Below are positions 36,972-51,900 of a DNA stretch of 64,000 bases, in pieces. Source of the stretch: Phoronis australis (lineage: Eukaryota; Phoronida; Phoronidae); the NCBI GenBank assembly GCA_002633005.1, contig NMRA01000129.1, positions 154,133-218,132 of the forward strand, in the 5' to 3' direction. Position 1 is the stretch's first letter, and each line of letters opens with the position of its first letter. Below the pieces are notes generated by a model that was not told the DNA's origin, made no database searches, and was given only the letters and a program-made list of their open reading frames with translations. The position numbers and the translations under genes were made by a program.

Positions 36972-39900
36972 GTAAGCAGTATTTGTACCACTTACAATCT
37001 TCATGATGTGACATGGAAGGATCCAGGGATAAGTGTTTGGGTACTTGAAGGGACATCTTTGAGCATTGTTGGGCCTACATTTACGAGCATTGATACATAG
37101 AGATACAGAATACAGAGGCTTTATTTTTGGCCCCCAGTCCTTTACGATGTCCTGGATCTGTTAGCATGCCTTACTCCTTCTGTATTTCAAATGCCATCCA
37201 CTTTTTGCTCACCCCGGTTTTACTTGAGTTCATTGTTTTTATTACTTGGACGAAAGTCAATAGTTACTGTAATTAATAATTAATATGTAATTAAAAATGT
37301 GGAAATCAAAAGAGGCCAACAATGTTAACATATTTTGAACAGAGGGAACGAATGAGTGCTTGCTTATCACCGTGGAGGCCATCATGTCACTCCAGTGCGC
37401 ATACGGAAGAAAGTGCATGGCGGCCGGAAGTTCACGGAATGCTCTCAAAACCTCTATTTTTTTCTCAACATCAAATAGGCATTGGTCTACACAACACTTT
37501 AATGACCAGCATGTACCTGCATTGTGTAACCAATCAATGCAACTTAAAACGGCCATGTCACAGAAAGACATAAACAGGTCAATCAAATGTTCGCGATACA
37601 TTTTCCTTTCTTTCGCATGCCGTAGATTATTGTGTCATCGATACTAGTAATGGGGTAACTTGGGAGGAATATGAGTCTCTTGATAGTGCTACTTGATCCC
37701 TCGTACAGGCGCTGAAATCAAGAAAATATACGTATATTATTGTCTCCGAAATCAGTTAGTGTGCAAACAACTGCCATTGTTGACTACAGTATAAATGCTT
37801 ATACTTTTTAATTTTAGACACTGAGACGTGTCAGAAAAGGGGAAATTTTCTCATCTTTTATTTCATGTTGAGTCTGAAAGCATTTTACTTAAGAAAGTAT
37901 TTCCGTTACGTGAGGAACCCTGAACCCGCTGAAAGTTTAAAGTTATGGACCTGAACCCGAGTTGGACAATTATTAGTGTTAAGGGTTCGGAAGTGAAGAC
38001 TGTTTGCAGATTTTTCTCTCACCCTTCCTCCCTTCCTCTCTCAGTCCCCACCTTCCTGTCTTCCTTCGTGCTTGACTAACTTCTTGGCTTCCTTCCTGCC
38101 CCTTACTTTCCTCCCCGTCTTCCTCCCGCCCTTCCTGCCGTCGTTCGTGTCTGAATAACTTCTTGTCTTTCTTCCTGCCCCCCGCCTATCTTCTTCCCTC
38201 CCTACCCGCCTTCTTGCCTTCGTTCGTGCCTAACTTCCTGAATTTCTACCTGCCTCTCTTCTTGCCTTCCTCCGTGACTTCCTTTCATCCTTCGTGAACT
38301 ACTATCTTTCTATCTTTCTCGCTGCCTCCCTTCCTCTCACCCCATCTTTCTCCTTCCCTCCTTTCCTCCCTCTCCGCCTGCCTTCCTGTTTGAATATTCT
38401 TGCTTCCCAGCCTTCTCTTTGTGTCTCTCCTTGCTTTTCTTCTGCCTCATTGCGTTCCTCCCATCTTTCCTGACTACCTGTCTTTCTGTCTACCTCCTTG
38501 CCTGTATCCCTGCCTGCCTCGATCCCCAGTGCCTCTTCCCTCACTTCCTCCGTGCCGCCCAGACACCTGCCTTCATAACTCCCTCCCTTCCTCTCTCGTT
38601 GATACGACCCCTACATAGTACATGTAGATTTCGCAGTTCGGGTCTTGAAAGATCGAAGTACGCTGACTAGAGTTTGTCAGAAATTCCCTATATAGATATC
38701 CATTTCTAAGTGCCGGCGGAAGATCGTAATCGCAGCAAACATTTCTCCATTTTTGAGGTCACATGTTCCTGTCAGAGAGATCGAGTTGTTTATTGGGCAT
38801 TCCATTCATTATCTGGCGTATAAATGATGAAATAGTATCGTAGGTCATACATCACGAGCTGACCTACGAATAAACTATAGAAGGTCACTCTGCAATAATA
38901 CTAACTGATCTGTAGCTTGTGTTCTCATAAGCGGTTGCTTAGTAACCGTCTTTAATTGGTGTTATTTGAGGAGATACCACTAAATAATTTGACATTCATG
39001 TTCTGTTTTCATGGTTTTTCCGCTGTCTTTTACAAAATCACTCAATGGTTTATGAGCATCGTCAGGCGCTATCAAACGCAATAAGCCTTCGAAACAGGTG
39101 TATTACCTCTCCTAACGATACGAGGTCGCGTTCTTATCCTTTGTTTGAATTGAATTTAAAGTGATGACTGTAAAACACCTGGAATGCCCCTGCCAGACAT
39201 GCTGCTTAGACCACTGAAACCAACCCGCCGTGATCAGCGACTAAATGAGTCTCGTCTGAAGTTATAACATTCTATCAGTTCTCCTCAAGCTTAGAAGTCA
39301 GTTCTAATCTGAGAAAAAAACAAGAGTAGGCCGAGTTTATAACCGTTAGTAGACTAAGTTGCCGTTTTGTCGGAGTGGAGGTGGGGTTTGTTGTTCCTTC
39401 GAACAATTATTAAAATTGCACCAACCTCTGTATGCTTACGGTTGGTAGACAAGTTGCCGTTTTGCCGGAGTGGAGGTGCGGGTTTGTTGTTCCTTCGAAC
39501 AATTTTTAAAATTGCACAAACCTCTGTATGCTCATGTATGCAAAATGGGTTTGAGAGTTTGTTGAAATCTCGGCGAATTATGATAAAGAGTACGTGACAG
39601 CTGAGACTTTCATTGTAGGCCTCAAGAGGAGAAATTTATACTGTGAGTGAAATTTCATATTGGTTGTTGTTGTAGCAACCAGATGATTCCGCCACGACAT
39701 GCAAAGCACCATTTTGAGTCAGGGTCTGTCAAGTTACAGATTCACTGACACATGGGCGGGGTTCCGTCGACGCAAGGATCTCGCGAAAACCCAAGATCAA
39801 AACTTCGCGAGATTACGCCATGCATTATGAAGTACGCGAGCACAGTTACCTTCCATCGCGGGTGCCTTACGTCTACGGAACACAACCCTATCGGCAACAC

Positions 39901-42900
39901 CACTGATAACCAATATCGTTTTAGTGATACTAGATATTACAAACATTTGCTACTTATTGACTGTTTTCTAATGGGTCCAAACTTTTTTGGCGAATGGCAA
40001 TTAACGCAAAACACGTGCCTTCCAGGCGTATTAGAAAAAATATCCATATACGTGCACCTACATGTAGGGCACACACCGATAAATATTTATGTTTTCCTAT
40101 TTGTTAGGTGATGTATATTGGGTTGTCAAATTTATTATTCATCACCTACATGCGATACAGTTTCTAATGCGCGGCAGTAATTTGCCTGTCGAATCATCTC
40201 GCCTACAAATAACTATGTTTACCATCGATTTTCTATTTCATTATGCATAGTCTTCAGTCAGGAAAGTCATTAATTGGAAACCAACACAGAATACCCGAAA
40301 ATAAGTATATTGTACCTAAACATGACAAATCATTCGCCTATGCACCCGAATGCATGACGATGAAGTAAACTGCGAGTTATTTGAATCCGTTAACAACTCT
40401 TTTCTTGTCTTCATGTCCGTTACAGTATCGGGAATTCACGTGTATGCAGTCTTAAAATACGACCAGGGCGCTTTTGCGGGAACGGTTCGTCACTTTTACA
40501 GAAATTGAAATCAAAGGTTCTAGGACATGACCTTACTTAGAGTCAACCTGCAACATGCAAACATGCATTTATTGGAAGCATACACACTATACAGAAACTG
40601 GATCAAAAACTTCCCTAATGACAACCTACAGTAAGTAATGGACCCTAAAGCACAAAAATTTTTAGCAAATTTCGAATGATATTTTTGCGTAAGGGTGGGC
40701 CCATTTTCAAAATCTGGTACAAAGCCGGGTAGGCAAAACGAAGCAGAAAATGCGTCCGTAAGGTAGCCGCTCTTCCGGAACATTATCGAAAATGCGCCTA
40801 TGGAGTCATCTCGCTTTGCGTATGAAGTCACAAAACAGTATTCAAAATGGTAACTGGTCATGATTGGCGACAATTTTTCATCGTTGTTTAATTTCAAGGG
40901 TGTAATGAATCTGGTGTTGAAGCGCGGGCGCTAATTACGTGTAATTAAATGGTATACACTGGCTGTCGTTCAAATGAAATCGATCGAGTGGTGCTCTACT
41001 GTTCCAAAGTTTATCGATGCACTTTACAGTTTGGACATAATTTGTCTAGGCTTGAGTGCCGCAAAACATGAGATTTTTCCGATAGACTTAATAGCGTTCG
41101 GTCGTGATTTTTATAGCTCATATGACCCATACAGCCATCGGAAAAATTGCAACTATTTTCTGTCGCCCTTATTTGCTTCTGATATTATTCTCATCACGTT
41201 CCAATTATTCTCATTTTGAATACGTGAAATCGTGGAAGTCATTGACATTTTCAGAAGTAGTGCCTTTGTGGTTGACACCGTGCAATTACCTTCGTTAATC
41301 TAATTGACATTTCTTGGTGGATTATGTAACAATGATTGGCGAGCCTTTATTATGATAAAACAGCTAAATAGAACCAATTGGATGAAAGACAGGAACGTTA
41401 TCACGAACTGACGCCACAGTCTAACGCACCTATTTGTGTATTAACCGCTAGAAAAAAATGCGGGCTCCTGTTATATCGTGACAGGAGGTTGCTACGCCAT
41501 TTCGAATTGTTTTCATAGACTATTAAACGCTTTCAAAATACGCCAGCTGTGTTGCATAAATTTTCAAAATTATTCGCTGGGTAAGGCTGCTTGTTGCGTG
41601 ACGCCAAGTACTTTGTTCAACAATAGCAACGAGACGCGTCGTAATGTGACGTCATTGTTGATTCATAAGCCAGCGGCGAGACTGACGGGGTCCGGATTTC
41701 GAACACAATATGCCACGCTCGCGCATTTGCATACCGAGTTGTAGGCAGGTAAAATACGTGATGTTTGTTATGAAGCGACATCATACTGTCTTTAAGATTT
41801 CTTGATCACGAATAGGAGTTTTAAAATAAACGTTTGGGTGGTCCAGCAGCCACGTTAATTCCCGGTGATTAGGTCAGTAGAGAAGTAGCCATGTCATTCT
41901 TTGGAAGCGATGGTGACAAGAAAACAGGTGGGTATAATCAACGGAATTAATTGGTTTAAAGACTGAGGCGATGGACAGAGTATAGGGCAGCCTAGTCGGA
42001 GACTGTAAAATCTGTGTTTCTCTCACCTGGATGGTTCCGCCAGAGGAGCAGTTTACTGTTTATGAAACAGAGTGTGTCGCTGGGAACTTGGGAGGCTCTA
42101 CCTTTTAGAAATCAAGCACGATAAAGACTCACCCCTAGAAATGGTTAAACATGAACCGTATCAGTGAAAACCTCTCCTTTTCGCACAACATGCCTTTGTC
42201 GGTGAATTGACGCCTGCAAAACTAAGCATTGCTTAGGTTGGGTTAACAGTCCGTTAGACTGTAGTTAGATAACGTAAAAATGTATCGAATAAGAATTCTG
42301 TTGAAAAGCTAACCCCGTTCCCTAGCACACGTTGAAAACAAAAGAAAACAAAACGCTAGAGTGCAGCGTGAACAACGTTTCGATGTTAGGCAAATACCAT
42401 CCTCAGGTGCAATAGTCAAACAAAATATGGAACCAAATACCATAACAGAATGTTCACTTCACACCACAATGCATTACACAGGATATAACAACTATCCACT
42501 ACAACCCTAGCCTGTATATGTTTCAATATTCCTTTTGAGTCACCTCTCACCAACGAGGACTAGTATGTGAATAGCCTCACGGATTAAGAGTTTTGACATA
42601 GTATTGTCGTGGTGCTTTTGTTTTCAACTTTCTCATTCGAATTTGGCCCAAAACTTACAGAATTTACCTTATACAACACGTGACCATTTTCGTTATGAAT
42701 TGAGTCGCATCAGTCACCCTTTCGTAGTGAATCTGGTCCTGATGTACTTTCTAAGGAATCCCCTTGTATGCTATTCCTTACTCTGCTCCAGTCCTAGGTT
42801 CCCGCGTGGGTAGAACTTAAGACTAGTTGGTTGTTGAAGAAAGTCGATACGCTGCATTCTAAATTATCTAACATTAGAAAATCATTAATTAATCTTCAAA

Positions 42901-45900
42901 ATTCTTTGTTTTATTATCATTATCTTTAAATTGGATTATTTTTCATGATGTTGAAAGAAAATCCTTTGGTCAACGTGATTTATTTAGAAAATCGAACTGT
43001 TAAGTTTCTGGTCAAATTATGGCAGTAAGAAGTGCTTTAAAACCTCCAGACACGCAGACACTAAAACGAGAGAGCGATCAGTAATTCTTACTCCTTGCGT
43101 ACAAAGCAAGATTTCGCGAGACAATGTAAAATCCCGAGTATGCCGCGGGTGCTTACTAGCCTATCCTAGCAAAATAGCGGCCACAGAAGTGATTGGGCGG
43201 TGTGGAATTATGGGATAGAATTGATGAATTGTGCGATTGAATTCACTGTTTTCGTTGCTTTATCGAAGATTGTTCGCCACGAGTTCAAGCTAATGTCTTG
43301 CGGTGTAGGGAATTCATCCCTGGTCTACGGAACTGGAATATTGTGGCAGTTCTGCATTGTGTTAATTGTGAAAGTTTAAGTTCCATGGGCTCACCCAGGG
43401 GGGAGGGCGAATTGGGCAAAATGATCCACCTCAGTGAAACAAAATGTCCGAATAAACGAGACAAAAGGTCCGCATATCGAAAAATTCGATCTCCCCCTAT
43501 ATTTTAGGCTGGGTGCGCGCATTAGTTCTGCCACTGAAACACAATTTAACCTGCTCACCAGGTTTTTTAATTTCCGTTGACATCAAAACATTTTCTTTTA
43601 GTTTCAAATTTCAAAAAACGATCGGTCAGCTGCTCGCCAATACGTCGATTTTCTCACACAAGGCAAAGCTCTCTCTTTATTTGGTATGGCAAGACATATA
43701 CGTAGCACGACGGTTTCCCTTGTATGGAAAATATGATCTTTGACCTCAAGTGACTTCAAGCAACCGAGCGCATGCGCGCATTTAACATAAGTGGGAGGGA
43801 GATTAGAAACTCTGTGGTAACCACAGAGTTTTTCCTTTGCGCGTATTTTAAAAATCCTAAATTTTGTGATATTTTTCTGGAAATTTCTGGGGAAAGTGAA
43901 TTTATCTGTACTACAAGTTTTGAGATGGTGCTTTTGTCAGGAATTGTTTAAAAGGTATTCTGGTCAGGCTCTTGCGTTCCATGCCTCTTTAATGCATGCC
44001 GACAGTTTTTCAGTAGTCAACGACCCACATATTGGGAATCAAGTCATGGCTGGTCCGTTGTCCCACTTGAGGCTTACAAGCTCTTCATAAAGCTACTATA
44101 AACCCACCTTTTTGGACTTATGTTCATTAGGTCACGTGATGTGGCCAACAGGTGACGTGCAGACCAGACTTAAAATTTTGTGATAAACCCACCATATGCT
44201 GAAAATATTAACTTTTGATTTAGATCAGTTTCCCAGAAATTGCGAGGCATTGTATCTGTGTTGTAAGCTGTACATATATGAAAGGAATATACATAGAACT
44301 GCATGTTGTATTTAAGTAGAATCTGACATAAGTATTGAAATACTTAGATATACTATTACAAACATAAAAATTTACTAACACTACTTATTAGAAGAATTCA
44401 TTGAGAAAAAGGTCGAAGATAAAACTACCATTTAATAATAATGTAAGTTTAGTAGAATTATTATTACAAGAATTGAGACCATTTACAATTAATTGTTTTT
44501 CATTGAGTTCACGAAAGAGTGAGTTCCTCTGCCATTCGATGAGGGCACATCTGAAGTAAATATGATATGATTGGTGGTCACCACATTTACAGTTTGGAGA
44601 GACAGTTCATTTTTCCTTGTACCCACTCTTGGTGCCTGAATGACCGGATATGTCCAGCAAATTAACGAGCCTTTCGACCAATACAAGTCGAGTCAGCTCT
44701 TTTCAAGCCCAGAAATCCTTTTCTAATTTTACAAAAGGGGCCGTTTGAAATCAGCGGTAAATGATCTTAATGAAGAGCTATTCATATTGACAGTTGGCGG
44801 GCCGTAGCACCTTTAAATATTCACGAAAGTTCACATCACGAGTACGTTTCAAGTGCCCGAAGAACCTATCCAACAAAATACAAGAAGTCAGTGATGTTAA
44901 ATTAATGTAACAGATTGTCCCTGTCTTATAACAAAATTACATCAGTTTATTCCAGACGGCAAGAGCTACAGGCGTGTACATATGTTTAGCCAACACAACT
45001 TTTGTCACAGTTGTCCATAATTCGAGTCATTCGCGTTTGACATTTAATCCCATGTGAGTCGTATGCTAGCCTGAAGCTACAGATACTAAGTTTGCCATAA
45101 ACGCTTTAACGGGTTTGCATAGGAAGTGCGGTTTAAATTCCCGTCATGCTTTCATTGCACGAACGTGAATTTCCCTGTAACTGGCGCATCCTCCTAGCTA
45201 AATGCAGAGGCCATCGCATCGTCGTTTTAGATTGCCTTGGTGTATTCTCCAAGTTGTATGCGTCACGTGTGTTTCAATTGAGTGGATAGATCAATATTTT
45301 AACTTATTAGCATTAATATTTAAAGTTAACTAAAAGGTGACAATTTTGATTAAAATATTGAATGTTCGTACCGTTAATAAAATTACAGTTCTGTAAAAAC
45401 CGTCAATAAAAAGATGGCATTGAACTACAACAGGACGTTGACTACGTACAGGAAAGCTATTGAGCTGCGTAGCGTATTTTGATATTTTCATCGTATGAAC
45501 CGGTGAATTACGGACAACACAATCAGATCTCGCTTCTCACTACCGTACCATATTGATAATGTCGATTTCACGGTGGCGGCTATGATATGCCATAGCAAAA
45601 TTATAGATTAAATGCTTTTCAATACTCAGAGTAACAAATATAAACCCAAAGGCTGAATGAAGTCATTCAGCTGATGAAAATTAGCTATAGTCGTAGCGGC
45701 AGCCCGGGAGCAACTGCCGAGAGCTCTTTTATCAACCAACGCTGGCCTGGAAAGTGATCTACAGACCTTTTTCATCGATTAGATTTAACCATCAGTTCGT
45801 TGTGCTGCGACCTCTGTTTCCGATGAGATTAACCGTTAATTCATTTCTGATTTTAAGTTGCGTTTTTATACGAAAACATCGGTCCACTTTGTTGTGATCT

Positions 45901-48900
45901 CGGTTTGGGTGAGATTAATCTTAACTCTGATCTTTAGTTCCGTTTTCATGACTAAAACATCAGTTCAATGCCTGGCGACCACGGAGTTGGATGAGATTAA
46001 TCGAGTTTAACTCTGATCTTTTGTTCTGCTGTGTGTAATCTAATTTGCAATCAAGAACGTACATGTAGCAACAAAGACAGTCCCGATAACACCCGTAGCA
46101 TGATGTTACGGGTCCGCGGTAGAGTCAACAAACTGCATTGCGGAAAGAGCCTCAGCGTTTGTCACGTGTTAGTCAAAACTGAAAGACTGACTGAGCGAAT
46201 TTACTCGAAATGAAAGGGGTGATATCGTTATTTAGGTACATTGAAAATCTCAAACATGTACACCAAACTTTTGAAAAAAATGAAGTTACCCTCAGATTTC
46301 GAATAGGTTCATCCCTATCTTCTGCGTGGTCTTGAGACCACGGCTTTTCTGTAGACACCGACTAAACTTTCCACGATTATTCTCATAGAATGCAGGGACA
46401 AGTGCCTTTGGGCAGTTTTTGTACTCGGGCCAAATGTCATGATTCGTTTCAATGAAGAGCATTCAAAACATTGGGTTCTGTTTGAAATTTAAGCTTCTTG
46501 GTTTTGAAATAAATGGATCCAGCAACTTAAAGCGTTTTTACCACCACATGTAATATCAGACGTCAAAGCCTATGTGAAAAAATAATTTAAACTTTTGGTA
46601 ATTTGGCTTCATCTGTTGCGTACCTTGCTAGTAAATTTATCCGATGACTGAGATTTTCGAAGGGTTTTCTTGTGCCGGGGTGACCTAGCAACTTCCCAGA
46701 GAGTCATCTAGCTAGGGCAACCTGATTCTCAAGAACTGCTAGACGAAATTCAAAATAAATAATGGAGTATGAAGATACTTCACCGTTGAATAGAAGTTTA
46801 TTTGAGTAAGAATGTCCATTTGTTAGAGTGAGTTATGCAACTGTAACTGTACTTTTTATTTAAATGCTGAATCCCTTTTGGATAAGATTGTTTTTCGAAA
46901 CCAAATTTCCATTTGACTCTCCATTAGGGACCCTCCTTGTAACGCCTTGTTTACCATTGCATCCACCAAAGTAAAATGTCCACAATACCTATACTACCAC
47001 TGTTTACCTATTTTCTTTTTTCTCTACTGCTGCTGTTTCCATGAGATGCGTGAATCTGAATGTCTATGCCTGTTTGCCTTTTCGAACAACGATTTGTGAA
47101 TTTTCGTATACTTGCTTTATTTCATAATTTTAATTATAAAAGTGCTAATTTCAGCGAAAATATTTACAATAAAGCATTTTCGCGTTTTATTTGCCCCTAC
47201 ATTTAGTACTAAATTTCCAACTGAAGTTACAAACTCCTCATTCGGGATTTAAAACAATTTTTGAGCGGACTCACGAAATGTCGCCGATTTCCACGGCGTC
47301 GTTTTGTTTGCCAGTATTTTTTTTTCGTGAGCCGAGTCGTGGTCGGTGAGCCCGTTCTCGCCGTCTGATGACTAGATGTTCCGTTGCAGATTTTAAGAAA
47401 TGTCAGAGCTTGTCACGTGTAGATTTCACTAGAAGTCAAAAGAGTTCCTGTATATTCGTCTACTCATGTTTGGTGGAGATTCATGGCTAATTTTTAACCG
47501 GCTTTCTGTGGCCGGTTGCATGAAACAGTTTCAAATAAGGATTCAACTAAGTTCAATAAATCTTCTTTGTATTTGTTTTGATCTTTTGGCATAGATTAAT
47601 ATTTTTATATAACTTTATCTTTATTATGAGCTCTTCTTTGACTAATGGCGTTTTCTAATAACATAACTAAAAACCGAGCCCTTAATTCAATCAAAATAAT
47701 TAGTGACGTACATGTAGTCCTTAAACTGGGGTGCTGCATGAAAATTTCCCTTCTTGTTTTCAATAATATTGAGAATTCAATGTAGAGTTCACTCTCGATT
47801 TGTATCAAATCCAAGAATTGACTTAGTAAAAAAATTAAACAACAAAAGAAAGGACAATCAATCAGTGTTTTCACAAGCCGGCAAATATGCTGTAGATTTA
47901 GGGAACTTAGCTGAGTCCCTATTTGGGACTGTTTCATGCAACCGGTCACAGGGAACTAGACTGGATGACAAAGTATCGACGAACTAAACTTCCGGGGATA
48001 GCAAAGCACGCAGTCCGGAGAGACACTACGCGCGCTCTTATGAGCTGGAGATATAAACTTTTCGTGTCTGTTGATATTTCGATTATCGATTTTCACATAT
48101 CATTAGACACTTCGTGACTAGCGCACTTTATACCAATTGACTGGTGTAAAGACCACTTTTGCCCGAGATTGGCAGGCCAGTGCTGACCCTAACGATTCCG
48201 GCAATAACGTAGGCGAAAATGATTGTAAAACTATGTGGATTGTCACACACATGACGCAGACTTCGACGAACGTTTCTTTATCTTCTTTACGAGGTCGCAC
48301 TCAATCTTCCTAATAAAAAATGAAGACGAGGTCATCTAAGCATATCAAACCCGCTTTTTGGACTATTAACAGGTACTAAAAACAACATTCCAATCCAGTT
48401 CTCTGGAACTATGCTCTGCCGCTGTCGGTAACCGTCAAATTTTTGGAGCAATATTTGAAACAATTTCAAAATTTGCTTTTAATAGGAAAACGTGATCTAC
48501 GTTTTAGGCGAATTACACGACAGCTGTAGGTAAAGACTGCCCACCAAGAATCAAAATATCTAACGTGTGATATTAAGGAGTTTACGTTTTTAGTTCAATC
48601 CTGCTTTTATCACTCAAATGGGGCCCCAGCAATGCATTGCATTAGAAAGTGACACCTAGGGATTTGGTTGAAATCACCAAAACAGGGTTTAGTATCCCTT
48701 TAAGATATAAAACTACTCTAGGCGATCGTGCATCAGTATAGAATGATCTTCACGTCGTTATTCGGTTATGAAAACGCGGCATAAATCGCGAAAGCATAAA
48801 TCGCAACCTAAATGCAGCAGTGATAAGAGCCCTGTCGCGCCAAGGTAAAGATCACCATACGATCCCCAAAAACCAAGATAAAACAAGTGTGAACTTAGCC

Positions 48901-51900
48901 GATTGTTTTTCTTTTGAGGCACATGTTTGCCGAAATTCATTATAGAAAGATGTTAAGACAGCCTCGGAGTTTCTGAGAACGAGCTCGATTTGGATGGCAA
49001 TGACGTAACTAAAAAACTATTTAGGGTTACAGAAAGATGGACTACGAGTGTTCTAACGACCATGCAGTTTATTACGAATATTTAGTCACAGAAGAGCCGA
49101 TGACAAATAATTCTTTGTTCCCGTTTATGGAAAGCTAACGACGGAGGCCGGTCTATAATACCACGCTGATGAAAACGTGATGAATAAAGACTTATGACTT
49201 AAGCCACAGAAAAATTTGCATGCGTTCCGCTCCCACTGTCTGAAAAAAACTTTTGCAGTGACGGGTATTGTTAGCACAGCACAGGTGAGGAAATTAAATT
49301 TGTAAAAGTATAAACCTTTAGAAAATTGTTTGATCAAGTAGCAGTTCCGGTCATGCGTGTATTCTCTGAGACTTTGAACTTGAATGAGGTGAGTTTAAAT
49401 TACTTTTCGGGAATATTTTGTGGAGCCTGAGACGAACTTAACCCTAACCCTCAAGTCACTCTTCATGAAACATAACCTACATGTAGCACCTAGTGGACCG
49501 CGCTTATTCATCAAAGAAATTCAAATATTGCAATTATTGCACGAACTTATTTATTAATGTAATATTTACAATGAGGGTAGCCCTAGTGTACCGCGCTTAG
49601 TCATCATAGAAACTCGAGTACTGGAATTATTGAACAAACGTATTTATTAATGTAATATTTACAATGAGGGTAGCTCCATCAGTTCACACTGCTTTTATGG
49701 GGGGACAACTACTATGAAAAGTTTGACAAAGACTTGGTCTGCCACGTCAATAGACTTTTTATAGTGATAAATTTGAGGCACATTTGTGATCCAGGACATT
49801 GTTGGCCGAAAATGTTGGTGTATGTTCTAGGTTTTCATTCATTAATTTCATTACGTTGTAGATGACCGACTTTTCACAGTCCATTGGACTGCTAATGACG
49901 TCATTTGTAGGAAGCATGGCGACCAGTCCACTTACAGTGTTATTTAATGTTTGATGGTGACGAGTGCGACTAAAACTTTGCACCCAAACTATAATGACGA
50001 TGCTTAAGCAATCAGATGCAGTTTTAAGATCGTTGTCTGAGGGGAGCTCTGACAATGACAGACATAGGGGGAGAGTAGAGGATTCGAGCACCCTGTAACC
50101 TTCTGGATCTGCACTAGAATGTTGATGACAAAAATGTCAAATAAACAATGGTGCCTTTCAGCATGAAGATGATGATGATTATAAGGAATGAAATAGTTAC
50201 CTAACGGCTGCCTCGTTGTATTTGAGGACCTAGCGTTCGAACCCGTTCTGGGCCCTTCTTTGGGGTACTGGCGGGAATCTTTGTGTCACGTGGCTACCTA
50301 TGGGTGGACTCGTTGTTAAACACCACCTGGTGGCTGTCACTTGAGGAGGCGCTGGTAAATGGCTGATAATTCGTATTTACTGTCTCTTTTCAACTGTGGC
50401 TTATTGCTCCTGATTTCGACTGCTTCTCGGAATTTACGGTCGAAATGAGTAATAAGCCACAGTTGAATATAGACAGTAAATACGAATTACCAGCCATTTA
50501 ACAGCGCCTCCTCTCAAGTAATAAACAGGTGGTGTTTTACAACCGCCAAGTACCACACACAGATGGCCATGTGACACGCCAGATTCCCGCCAATACCCAG
50601 CGAAGGGCTCAGGATGGGCCAGAAAGCTAGGTCCTCAATATAACGAGACCGTCGATAGGTAAATACTTTATTTCCTATACGATGTTGACGGTAACATGTG
50701 ATATCAAAGATTTAAAGTGGTTATAAAACTGACATCCATCACTGAAGCAATTTTTGACAGGGATGTGGTTTCAGGACTTCCAAACAACTGACAATTTCTG
50801 AATGCTTGAGACGAGAGTCTACAAGTTCATTTGCTACGTCGTGTCACTATGCGCCGAGCATGGTCTCAAGGAATAACGAACTGCTAGTTCGTCGCAAACC
50901 CAAAAGTCACTTCTCACATAAGAAACAAATTGAGACCAGTTTTACTGCGTCAAGTGGTCGGAATCAATTTCTTTAACGGAACGTTGGTTTACAGACGCTT
51001 TAAATGATGATGTCGGTGGACGGGAATAATGATAATGATAAAGACGACTGCGTCTCTGACAAGCTCAGGCACAACTTTAGTAATGTCTCTCCAAACTGTA
51101 AATGTGGTGACCATCAATCTTATCCTCACATTTTCTTTCAAATGTCTCCTCATCGAATACCTGAGAGACTCACTCTTTCGTGCACTCAATGATAACCAAT
51201 CAATTGTTAACGCTCTCAATTCTTGTAATAATATCCGTACTAGAGTTTCATTATTACTGAATGGTAGTCCTAACCTTGACTTCGTTTTCAACGAATTCCT
51301 CCTAAGCAACGTTAGCAAATTTTTATGTACCGTTTATCGATATTGTTGCATCTGCTTTCCCTACATGAATCTGTACATATTTTTGTTTTTATATATCTGT
51401 AATAGCATATCTAAGTATTGGAATACTTATTTTAGATACTACTTAATTGTATATACCTCTATGTATATAAGTTTCATTTATGAATTGTTTACAACCCAGA
51501 TATAATGCTTCGCGGTTTCTGGGTTTGTTATTATTTCTTTGTATGTTCTGTGTATCCTTCAATAAATATATATCACTTAAAAAAAGAATTATGATAATGA
51601 TAAAGACGACCACATTGTGGTCGAAAATGATGATATTGATAAAGACGACTGCGTTGGTGGTCACGAATGGTGATAATGATAAAGACGACTGCGTTTATGA
51701 TCGGAAATGATTATAGCTATAAAGACTACTGCGTTGGGGGTCACGAATGGTGATAATGATAAAGACGACTGCGTTTATCATGATCGGAAATGATTATAGC
51801 TATAAAGACTACTGCGTTGGTGGTCACGAATGGTGATAATGATAAAGACGACTGCGTTTATGATCGGAAATGATTATAGCTATAAAGACTACTGCGTTGG

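Noticed and set aside
40520-40897. 125-codon minus-strand ORF in CNG intron 1
   Set aside because: No domain, odd composition and no splice context; long chance ORFs are expected in 17 kb.
51029-51505. 158-codon plus-strand ORF as a host gene
   Set aside because: It is the frameshifted C-terminal end and 3' UTR of a truncated LINE.
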